Position numbers and translations under genes: made by a program. DNA of 64,000 nt from Parabacteroides chongii (GTDB lineage Bacteria > Bacteroidota > Bacteroidia > Bacteroidales > Tannerellaceae), in the NCBI RefSeq assembly GCF_029581355.1, contig NZ_CP120849.1:3938501-4002500 (forward strand). The letters run 5' to 3'. The notes beneath the pieces were generated by a model. That model saw only the letters and a program-made list of their open reading frames with translations. It was not told the DNA's origin and searched no databases. This document shows positions 9,732-17,460 of the stretch, one piece after another. Position 1 is the first letter of the stretch. The number at the start of each line of letters is the position of its first letter.

Positions 9732-11030
9732 ATGAAGAAGAGACACTTACTATTTACCCTGTTTTGTGGGGGACTTTTATCTTGTACAGCCCCTACGGAG
9801 ACACAGCAGTTAGCCAAAGAAATCCTTGCCGATCAGAGTTTCCATGTGGTCGACAGTATGGCACGTTCCGTAATCCGTAGCGGTTTCAACGCCGGAAGCG
9901 GTTACTCCCAAATCTGGGCACGCGATATGAATACTTTTATCGAGGTAGCCTGCGAGGAAAGCAACCCGTCCGACCTGCGTAATGCCATCCTGTTGTTCTT
10001 TGCTTTGCAGCAGCCGAATGACGAAATGATAGACGGTTATGTCCTGAAAACAGACTTCAACTGGGGGGATGACCATCCGTATTATTCGGAGGCAGCCCCC
10101 GATCATGTCGCTTTTAAGAATACGGTAGAGACCGACCAGGAATCCTCTTTGATCCATATCGTAGGAAAGTATATCCGTAAGACCGGTGATACCTCTATCC
10201 TGAATGAAACGGTTGCCGGTCGTACCGTCTACCAGCGTATGGTCGGAATGATCGACTATCTGATGCGGGAACGGTATAATGAACAATACGGCCTTCTCTA
10301 CGGTGCTATGACGGCGGACTGGGGAGACGTGCAGCCCAATGATGACTTCGGTTGTGATATGAACGAACTGTCCGACCCGGCTATCGACGTATACGATAAT
10401 GCCATGTTCATTATCGCCCTCGACTATATGGATGAAATGACTACCGATGAAGCCGATAAGCTCCGTTGGAAAGAACTCCGCCAGCATATCTCAACGAATG
10501 TACGTAAGCACCTTTGGGATGCACAGCGGCAGAAGTTTATCCCGCATATCTATCCTGAAAACTCCCCGATACCCGAAGGTTTTAATGAATTGGACGTGCA
10601 TTATCACGGAGGAACAGCCATTGCCATCGAAGCCAGACTTTTGTCACCGGAAGAGGTAGCAATCGTCAATGCACAGATGCTTGAGAACGTCCGTCTGTCG
10701 GGAATGCCGAGTATCGGTTTGACCCTGTATCCTACTTATCCGGAAAACTTTTTCCGTGGAGGAATGTCGAAAGCCTATATCTATCAGAATGGTGGCGACT
10801 GGACCTGGTTCGGTGGCCGTATGATCCAGCAGCTTATTGCTAACGGTATGGTAAAGGAAGCCTACGAAGAGGTACGACCGATGATCGACCGGGTGATCCA
10901 GAATAAGGGTTTCTATGAATGGTACGGTATGGGTGGTGTGCCCAGTGGTTCCGGTCATTTCAAAGGATCGGCAGGAGTACTGGCGAAAGCTATCGAGATG
11001 TTTAATGAATGGTCAGAAGAAAATAAATAA
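9732..11030 (+). CDS. GH125 exo-alpha-1,6-mannosidase, lipoprotein
   Basis: A 432-residue protein with a lipoprotein signal (GGLLSC). Family GH125 motifs are present in order: GYSQIWARDMNTF, ETDQESSLIHIVGKY, GAMTADWGDVQPND, DVYDNAMFIIALDYM and GGDWTWFGGRMIQQL. GH125 enzymes remove non-reducing alpha-1,6-mannose from mannan or N-glycan cores. The lipid anchor implies action in the periplasm or at the outer membrane. It leads an operon with the phosphomannose-isomerase fusion (4-bp gap), a ROK kinase, GH92, an MFS porter and GH38. An in-frame ATG at 9672 was rejected because the promoter lies after it and because the lipoprotein signal starts at 9732. Confidence 0.93.
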   Translation: MKKRHLLFTLFCGGLLSCTAPTETQQLAKEILADQSFHVVDSMARSVIRSGFNAGSGYSQIWARDMNTFIEVACEESNPSDLRNAILLFFALQQPNDEMIDGYVLKTDFNWGDDHPYYSEAAPDHVAFKNTVETDQESSLIHIVGKYIRKTGDTSILNETVAGRTVYQRMVGMIDYLMRERYNEQYGLLYGAMTADWGDVQPNDDFGCDMNELSDPAIDVYDNAMFIIALDYMDEMTTDEADKLRWKELRQHISTNVRKHLWDAQRQKFIPHIYPENSPIPEGFNELDVHYHGGTAIAIEARLLSPEEVAIVNAQMLENVRLSGMPSIGLTLYPTYPENFFRGGMSKAYIYQNGGDWTWFGGRMIQQLIANGMVKEAYEEVRPMIDRVIQNKGFYEWYGMGGVPSGSGHFKGSAGVLAKAIEMFNEWSEENK

Positions 11031-11034
11031 AATA

Positions 11035-12786
11035 ATGAGAAAGAGTAATTACGATAAAAGTCCCTCGACAACAGTCGACGGGGCTCTTTGGAAAGGTTGG
11101 GAGTCTGTTCTAGATAAGTTGAAGGAAGTATGCAACGTCCCGGAAGAGTTGGCACGAAAGGTCGTTGTTATCGAGTGTTATCATGGTGTGTATACAGATA
11201 AACTGGCTGAACACCTGGTAGCGTTGGAGCCTTCATTGATGATTCATTCGGATCAGTGTTTTAAAGGCGTAAGAGACATTGAGAAGATGACTTATCCTTA
11301 TCTGACAGACGATCGCCTTTTTGGACGTCGCGCACCGTTTTACTATGCGGACTTCCTGGATGCAGACAAAGTAAAAGAATGCCGCGAAAAGATTGCAGCG
11401 GCTACCGGCCTGGTTATTGTTTACGGACATGCTGCGGCGGAGATTGTCCGCGAAGCCGATGTCTTGGTCTATGTCGATATGGCACGCTGGGAGATCCAGC
11501 AGCGTTTCCGTCGGGGTGAGATCGACGGGCTAGGCGTGAAGAACCGTGAAGAGGCTCCTTCATACCATTATAAACGGGGGTATTTCATCGACTGGAATGT
11601 CTGTGATGCCCTGAAGAAAGAATTACTGCCTAAGGTCGATTACTGGCTGGATACCCATATTCCTGATATGCCGAAGATGATCACCGGTGAGACGATGCGC
11701 GCCGGTCTGGAAAAGACTGCCCATCAGCCGTTCCGTGTGGTTCCCTTCTTCGACCCTGCACCCTGGGGCGGCCAGTGGATGAAAGAAGTATGCGACCTGG
11801 ATAAGGAACAGGAGAATTTTGGCTGGTGCTTCGACTGTGTGCCGGAAGAGAATAGTCTGTATCTGAAAGTCGCAGGCGAACTGTTCGAGATGGCTTCCAA
11901 TAACCTGGTGTTCTATCAGACTCGTAACTTATTGGGTGGTCCGGTAGAATCGCGTTTCGGACAGGACTTCCCGATACGTTTCGACTTCCTCGATACGATG
12001 GGAGGGGGTAATCTGAGCTTACAGGTTCACCCGACAACTCAATATATCCATGATACGTTCGGTATCTGGTACACGCAGGACGAGAGTTACTACCTGTTGG
12101 ATGCCGGAGAGGATGCAACTGTTTATCTCGGACTGAAAACCGGTGTCGATCCGGAAGAGATGATCGCCGCTTTGAATGAAGCACAGGTATCGGGCGAACC
12201 CTTCGATACGGAGAAGTATGTGAACAAATGGCCGGCAAAGAAACATGACCATTACCTGATCCCGAACGGGACTATCCATTGTTCGGGTTCGAATGCGATG
12301 GTGCTTGAGATCAGTGCGACACCCAGCCTTTTCACCTTCAAACTGTGGGATTGGGGTCGTCTGGGACTAGACGGTAAGCCGCGCCCGATCAATATCAAAC
12401 ACGGCTCCCATGTGATCCAGTGGGAACGGCAGACCGATTTCGTACGCGACCAGCTGGTCAACCATTTCGAGCCGTGTGCCGAAGGCGAAGGTTGGGTGGA
12501 AGAACGTACCGGCTTGCATGAGAATGAGTTTATCGAAACCCGTCGTCACTGGTTTACCGGAAAGGTGCCGCACAATACGGGTGGGGGAGTCAACGTTTTT
12601 AATGTGATCGAAGGGGATGAGCTGATCGTGGAAAGTCCGACGAATGCGTTCGAACCGTTCATTGTCCATTATGCCGAAACGTTTATCGTTCCTGCCATCG
12701 TCGGCGATTACACCATTCGCCCGTATGGTATTTCCGAAGGGAAAACCTGTGGGACGATAAAGGCATACGTTCGGGTGAAAGGATAA
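11035..12786 (+). CDS. Class I mannose-6-phosphate isomerase with an extra N-terminal P-loop-like domain
   Basis: A 583-residue protein. The C-terminal ~345 residues are a class I phosphomannose isomerase cupin: DPAPWGGQWMKE, LSLQVHP (zinc-ligand Gln and His), a Glu in the following strand, and GTIHCSGSNAMVLEIS (ligand His). It should interconvert mannose 6-phosphate and fructose 6-phosphate in the cytosol. The N-terminal ~230 residues resemble a nucleoside-kinase-type fold: VVVIECYHGVYTDKL where a Walker A would lie, VIVYGHAAAEIV, then VLVYVDMARWEIQQRFRRGE, typical of a lid region. The Walker A Gly-Lys-Ser/Thr is missing, so kinase activity is doubtful. The frame extends to 10915, inside GH125; the ATG at 11035, just after the GH125 stop, is preferred. 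Standard class I enzymes are 300-400 residues, so the extra domain is unusual. Confidence 0.85.
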   Translation: MRKSNYDKSPSTTVDGALWKGWESVLDKLKEVCNVPEELARKVVVIECYHGVYTDKLAEHLVALEPSLMIHSDQCFKGVRDIEKMTYPYLTDDRLFGRRAPFYYADFLDADKVKECREKIAAATGLVIVYGHAAAEIVREADVLVYVDMARWEIQQRFRRGEIDGLGVKNREEAPSYHYKRGYFIDWNVCDALKKELLPKVDYWLDTHIPDMPKMITGETMRAGLEKTAHQPFRVVPFFDPAPWGGQWMKEVCDLDKEQENFGWCFDCVPEENSLYLKVAGELFEMASNNLVFYQTRNLLGGPVESRFGQDFPIRFDFLDTMGGGNLSLQVHPTTQYIHDTFGIWYTQDESYYLLDAGEDATVYLGLKTGVDPEEMIAALNEAQVSGEPFDTEKYVNKWPAKKHDHYLIPNGTIHCSGSNAMVLEISATPSLFTFKLWDWGRLGLDGKPRPINIKHGSHVIQWERQTDFVRDQLVNHFEPCAEGEGWVEERTGLHENEFIETRRHWFTGKVPHNTGGGVNVFNVIEGDELIVESPTNAFEPFIVHYAETFIVPAIVGDYTIRPYGISEGKTCGTIKAYVRVKG

Positions 12787-12817
12787 AATCGAATACCAAT
12801 TAAAACACATATATATA

Positions 12818-13942
12818 ATGTATAGTAACGATAACCGCATAGTAATGACCCTCGACGCCGGAGGAACCAACCTGGTCTTCTCGGCTATCCGCGGGGGCGA
12901 CGAGATCGTGACCCCGATCACTTTACCCTCCTGTGCCTGTAGTCAGGAACAATGCCTGGGACAACTGGCAACAGGTTTCAGCCGTATCCGCGAGCAATTG
13001 CCGGAACCACCGGTCGCTATCAGCTTCGCTTTTCCCGGTCCGGCAGACTATCCGGCAGGTATCATAGGTGACCTGCCGAATTTCCCTTCTTTCCGGGGAG
13101 GTGTGGCATTAGGCCCGTATCTGGAAGATATATTTAATATCCCTGTCTTCATAAATAATGACGGTGACCTTTTTGCCTACGGGGAAGCATTGACCGGTGC
13201 TTTACCGGAGATAAACAACCGTCTGGAAAAAGCAGGCAGTATCAAACGTTATAAAAACCTGCTGGGTGTCACACTGGGCACAGGCTTCGGAGCCGGAGTC
13301 GTTATCGATGGCAATCTGCTGATGGGCGATAATGCTGCCGGAGGTGACATCTGGTGTTTCCGCAATAAGAAATATCAGCAATATATCGTGGAAGAAAGCG
13401 TGAGTATCCGTGCTGTACAACGCGTGTACCGGGAGCTTTCCGGGGACCCCCATGTTTATACTCCGAAAGATATATTCGATATGGCAGAAGGTATCCGCCC
13501 GGGTAATCAGGAAGCAGCCCTTCGTGCTTTTGCCGAGTTGGGAGAGATGGCAGGAGATGCCATTGCACAAGCTATCACGTTGATCGACGGCCTGGTCGTG
13601 ATTGGCGGTGGTCTGACCGGTGCAGCCAAATATATTCTTCCTGCACTTTTACAGGAGATGAACAGCCAGACCGGTATGATGGACGGCAGTCGTTTCTGTC
13701 GCTTGCAAAGTAAAGCCTATAATCTGGATGACGAGGCTGAGTTCAATCTGTTTGCAAAAGGAGAAGCAGTGAAGATACGTGTCCCCGGTTCAGGCCGTGA
13801 AGTAGACTATGACCCTTGTAAACGTATCGGAGTCATGATCAGTAAGCAGGGAGCCAGCCGTTCGGTAGCTTTGGGTGCTTATGTTTACGCGTTAAATCAA
13901 TTGTCAACTGTCAATTGTCAATTAAAACAAGTTACGTCATGA
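12818..13942 (+). CDS. ROK family sugar kinase, probable mannokinase
   Basis: A 374-residue ROK protein. The phosphate-binding segment MTLDAGGTNLVFSAI lies near the start, a second motif is GVTLGTGFGAGVVIDG, and IDGLVVIGGGLTGAAK marks the adenosine-binding part. No DNA-binding domain is present, so it is an enzyme and not a NagC-type repressor. The setting, between a phosphomannose isomerase and alpha-mannosidases, suggests mannose as substrate; this is inference, as glucose or fructose cannot be excluded by reading. The last ~12 residues (STVNCQLKQVTS) are encoded by a copy of the TTGTCAACTGTCAATTG repeat. The stop overlaps the next start by ATGA (13939-13942), which suggests translational coupling to the GH92 gene. 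Confidence 0.82.
   Translation: MYSNDNRIVMTLDAGGTNLVFSAIRGGDEIVTPITLPSCACSQEQCLGQLATGFSRIREQLPEPPVAISFAFPGPADYPAGIIGDLPNFPSFRGGVALGPYLEDIFNIPVFINNDGDLFAYGEALTGALPEINNRLEKAGSIKRYKNLLGVTLGTGFGAGVVIDGNLLMGDNAAGGDIWCFRNKKYQQYIVEESVSIRAVQRVYRELSGDPHVYTPKDIFDMAEGIRPGNQEAALRAFAELGEMAGDAIAQAITLIDGLVVIGGGLTGAAKYILPALLQEMNSQTGMMDGSRFCRLQSKAYNLDDEAEFNLFAKGEAVKIRVPGSGREVDYDPCKRIGVMISKQGASRSVALGAYVYALNQLSTVNCQLKQVTS
13898..13922 (+). repeat. TTGTCAACTGTCAATTG repeat at the ROK/GH92 junction
   Basis: One arm of the TGTCAACTGTCAA family also seen near 41719, 58661 and 62317. It forms the 3' end of the ROK coding sequence. Confidence 0.75.
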
Positions 13943-16302
13943 ATAAAAACAATCTATTAAGTGCGGCCCTTTGTTTGCTGGCAGGTGGACTGGCTATTGC
14001 CTGTTCGTCGGTAAAGGAGGAGAAAGCTGCCGAAGAACTGTCCCAATATGTGGAGCCGCGTATCGGGACAGCCCATTGCCGCTGGTTCCATTTCACTCCG
14101 GGAGCTTATCCTTTCGGAATGGCAAAGCCTGCCCCGTCGACTAACGGGCATCTGGGGAATAACTCCGGCTGGGAAGCTACCGGCTATGATTACCGGGATA
14201 CTTCGATCGAAGGTTTCCCCTGCCTGCATGAGTTCCAGGTAGGCGGTATCGTTCTGATGCCGACAGTGGGCGAGTTGAAGACTGTCCCCGGTGCTGTGGA
14301 CGATTCAACCGGAACTGGCTATCGTTCCCGTTTCGACCATTCGGAAGAGATCGCAACGGCCGGCTATTATTCCGTGAATCTACAGGATTACGATATACGT
14401 GCAGAACTGACCGCTACGCCCCGTGTGGCTTTCCAGCGTTATACCTTCCCGGCATCCGACGAGAGCCGTATTCTATTCGATATCGGTAACAGGCAGGGGG
14501 AGAGTGGTGCTGTGAAAGATGCCTCCGTCACCCTGAACGAAGATGGAACAGTAGAAGGCTGGGTAATCACTCTGCCGGGATACGTAAAGAAATATCAGCC
14601 TGGAGCAGAAGTACCTCTCTATTTCTTCGCTCGGCTGGATAAACAGCCGGAAGGTTACGGTACATTTATCGGAGAAAAGGTGCAGCCGGACGCCCGGCAT
14701 ATTTCAGGTATTGGCTCCGGTTTGTACCTCACTTATAAAACGAACGAAGGCGAAAGTATTACGGCCAAGGTCGGCCTCTCATACACTTCCGTAGCGAATG
14801 CCCGCCTGAACCTGGCGACGGAAGCACCTACACTCACCTTCGACCAGGCAAAAGAAGCTGCCCATCAGCAATGGGAAGACTACCTCGGACGTATCCGCGT
14901 AGAAACTCCTGTGAAAGAAGACAAGGTGAAATTCTACACCGGCCTCTATCATGCCCTGCTCGGACGCGGGCTGGCGAGCGACGTGAACGGAGCTTATCCC
15001 CGCAACGACGGCAGTGTCGGACAGATTCCTGTGAAAGACGGCAAGCCGGTGCATAACCTGTATAATACCGATGCCGCCTGGGGTGCCCAGTGGAACCTAT
15101 CGCAGGTATGGGTATTGGCTTATCCTGAATATGCTTCCGATTACATCAGCAGCCATTTATTGGTCTATAAAGATGCCGGATGGCTGGCGGACGGTATTGC
15201 CAACAGCCGTTACGTATCGGGTGTCGGCACAAACCTGCTGAGTACGATTGTAGCAGGTGCTTACCAATGCGGTATCCGCGACTTTGACGTAGACCTGGCC
15301 TACGAAGCCTCCCTCAAGAATGAACTCGACGGAACCAACCGTCCGCTGGGTGCTGGTAAGGTCGATACGGACATGTTCCTCAAATACGGTTATGTCCCCC
15401 ACATAGATAAAGGCGACGGACCGGACGAAGCGTTTATGTTCTCAGCTTCCCACACCCTGGAGTATTCTTATAGCGCCTGGGCCGTAGCCCAGTGGGCAAA
15501 GAAACTCGGTAAGACGGAAGATTACGATCGGCTGATGTGGCTGTCCAAAGGCTGGGAACGTATCTACGACCCTTCGACCAATTTCGTACGCCCGAAAAAG
15601 GCTGACGGACAGTTTATCGGTGATTTTAACCCGATGCAGGTCTGGCGCGGTTTCCAGGAAGGAAATGCCTGGCAGTACACATTCTATGTGCCTCATGATG
15701 CGGAAGCATTAGCCGGCAAGGTAGGAGCGGACGTATTCAATCAGCGCCTGGATAGTATCTTTACGGTTTCTCAAAAACTGATATTCAGCGGTGGTACGGA
15801 AGTCGGTGCCTTTGCCGGCCTGCAAACCCTGTATAACCACGGTAACCAGCCTTGCCTGCATATCTCCTGGTTGTTCAATGAAGCCGGCCGCCCTTCGCTA
15901 ACCCAGAAATGGGTACGTGCCATCCTCGATGAGTTCTACGGTACGGACGGAATACATGGCTACGGTTACGGACAGGATGAAGATCAGGGCCAGTTAGGTG
16001 CCTGGTACGTGATCGCTTCGCTGGGAATGTTCGACGTGAAGGGCCTGACGGATTCAACGCCTTCCTTTGCTTTGGGCAGTCCGGTATTTGACAAGATAAC
16101 CATCCAACTCAACAACCAATATTATAAAGGAAAAGAGTTCGTTATCGAAGCAAAGAACAATAGTAAGGAAAATGTCTATGTGCAGCAATACCGCCTGAAT
16201 GGCGAGGTGTATCCTGCCATTCGTATTCCTTTTGAAACAATCACTGCCGGAGGGCGTCTGGAGATGGATATGGGTAATCGTGCAGTGGATGATTATAAAT
16301 AA
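13939..16302 (+). CDS. GH92 family alpha-mannosidase, lipoprotein
   Basis: A 787-residue GH92 member with a lipoprotein signal (GGLAIACSS). Conserved parts include the N-terminal PRIGTAHCRWFHFTPGAYPF region, NHGNQPCLHISWLFNEAG and the C-terminal GYGQDEDQGQLGAWYVIASLG segment, which carries the acidic and calcium-site residues. GH92 enzymes are calcium-dependent, inverting exo-alpha-mannosidases. The segment DAAWGAQWNLSQVW stands where the later paralogues have DTGFWDTFRALFP or DDWIWDTYRATHP, so this copy is a divergent subfamily and its linkage preference may differ. The ATG at 13939 is preferred because it begins a clean lipoprotein signal and overlaps the ROK stop. The MFS gene follows after 12 bases. 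Confidence 0.9.
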   Translation: MNKNNLLSAALCLLAGGLAIACSSVKEEKAAEELSQYVEPRIGTAHCRWFHFTPGAYPFGMAKPAPSTNGHLGNNSGWEATGYDYRDTSIEGFPCLHEFQVGGIVLMPTVGELKTVPGAVDDSTGTGYRSRFDHSEEIATAGYYSVNLQDYDIRAELTATPRVAFQRYTFPASDESRILFDIGNRQGESGAVKDASVTLNEDGTVEGWVITLPGYVKKYQPGAEVPLYFFARLDKQPEGYGTFIGEKVQPDARHISGIGSGLYLTYKTNEGESITAKVGLSYTSVANARLNLATEAPTLTFDQAKEAAHQQWEDYLGRIRVETPVKEDKVKFYTGLYHALLGRGLASDVNGAYPRNDGSVGQIPVKDGKPVHNLYNTDAAWGAQWNLSQVWVLAYPEYASDYISSHLLVYKDAGWLADGIANSRYVSGVGTNLLSTIVAGAYQCGIRDFDVDLAYEASLKNELDGTNRPLGAGKVDTDMFLKYGYVPHIDKGDGPDEAFMFSASHTLEYSYSAWAVAQWAKKLGKTEDYDRLMWLSKGWERIYDPSTNFVRPKKADGQFIGDFNPMQVWRGFQEGNAWQYTFYVPHDAEALAGKVGADVFNQRLDSIFTVSQKLIFSGGTEVGAFAGLQTLYNHGNQPCLHISWLFNEAGRPSLTQKWVRAILDEFYGTDGIHGYGYGQDEDQGQLGAWYVIASLGMFDVKGLTDSTPSFALGSPVFDKITIQLNNQYYKGKEFVIEAKNNSKENVYVQQYRLNGEVYPAIRIPFETITAGGRLEMDMGNRAVDDYK

Positions 16303-16314
16303 AGAATATATACC

Positions 16315-17460
16315 ATGAATAAACAAAATTCAAAAGCCATTTACCCCATCCTCTTCGGATTCTTTGTGATGGGCTTTGCAGATGTTGTAGGCATTGCGAC
16401 CAATTACGTAAAGGTGGACTTTTCCCTTTCCGATACGCTTGCCAACCTGTTGCCGATGATGGTCTTCCTTTGGTTTGTCCTGTTTTCCATTCCGACAGGT
16501 ATCCTGATGGGGAAAGTCGGACGGCGTAATACCGTAGTGATAGCGTTGGCCATAACCGCCCTCGCCATGCTGCTGCCTTTGTTCTTTTATGACTTCCCCT
16601 GTATTTTATTGACTTTTGCGCTGTTGGGTATCGGTAATACGATCCTTCAGGTTTCCCTGAACCCGATGGTCGCCAATGTCGTCAATCCGGACCGCATAAC
16701 CAGTGTACTGACCCTGGGGCAGTTCATCAAGGCGATCTCTTCTTTCCTGGGCCCGATCATTGCCGGTGTTGCCGCTTCTTTCTGTGGGGATTGGAAACTA
16801 ATCTTTGCCGTATATGCTGTAACGACACTGATCTCTACAATCTGGCTTATCTCCATTATTCCGGGAAAGGAAAAGCTGGAGGAAGCCCATGTGACCTTTG
16901 GTACGACAGTATCCCTTTTCAATGATAAATATATTGTATCCTTGTTCCTCGGAATCCTTTTTATTGTCGGCATAGATGTCGGTCTGAATACGACTATCCC
17001 TAAATTATTGATAGACCGTACGGGTATGCCTCTTTCGGAAGCCGGATTGGGAACCAGCCTGTACTTCGCAGCCCGTACGATCGGATCGTTTGTCGGTGCT
17101 CTCCTGCTGGCAAAACTTTCGGCAAGCCGCTTCCTGAAATATAGCATGTTTGTGGCAATCGTGGCATTTATCCTGTTGCTGGCTGTCCCTGCTACATGGA
17201 GCATGTTCGTGATGATCGTTATTGTAGGACTGGCCTGTGCGAATGTCTTTTCGATCATCTTCTCGTTCGCCCTTCAGCATAAACCGGAACGGTCAAACGA
17301 AATATCGGCTCTGATGATCATGGGAGTATCCGGAGGTGCGCTGATTACTCCGCTGATGGGAGTCGTAGCAGATGGCTTCGGGCAGGTTGCGGGATTATCC
17401 ATCCTCCTGCTCTGTCTCCTTTATATTTGTCTTATCTCTTTTCGAATAGATAAAAAATAG
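16315..17460 (+). CDS. MFS sugar porter (FucP/GluP-like), probable mannose importer
   Basis: A 381-residue, 12-helix major facilitator protein of the inner membrane. The loop between helices 2 and 3 has GILMGKVGRRNTVV, a typical MFS motif, and the overall pattern (IYPILFGFFVMGFADVVGIATNYVK) matches the fucose/glucose/galactose:proton symporter group found in Bacteroidetes glycan loci. It sits between the mannosidase genes and close to kinase and isomerase genes, so uptake of mannose released in the periplasm is the likely role; the substrate is inferred from context. The stop directly abuts the start of the GH38 gene. Confidence 0.85.
   Translation: MNKQNSKAIYPILFGFFVMGFADVVGIATNYVKVDFSLSDTLANLLPMMVFLWFVLFSIPTGILMGKVGRRNTVVIALAITALAMLLPLFFYDFPCILLTFALLGIGNTILQVSLNPMVANVVNPDRITSVLTLGQFIKAISSFLGPIIAGVAASFCGDWKLIFAVYAVTTLISTIWLISIIPGKEKLEEAHVTFGTTVSLFNDKYIVSLFLGILFIVGIDVGLNTTIPKLLIDRTGMPLSEAGLGTSLYFAARTIGSFVGALLLAKLSASRFLKYSMFVAIVAFILLLAVPATWSMFVMIVIVGLACANVFSIIFSFALQHKPERSNEISALMIMGVSGGALITPLMGVVADGFGQVAGLSILLLCLLYICLISFRIDKK

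Noticed and set aside
10915..11034. 40-codon N-terminal extension of the phosphomannose isomerase fusion
   Set aside because: It overlaps the end of the GH125 gene; an ATG lies just after the GH125 stop with typical operon spacing.
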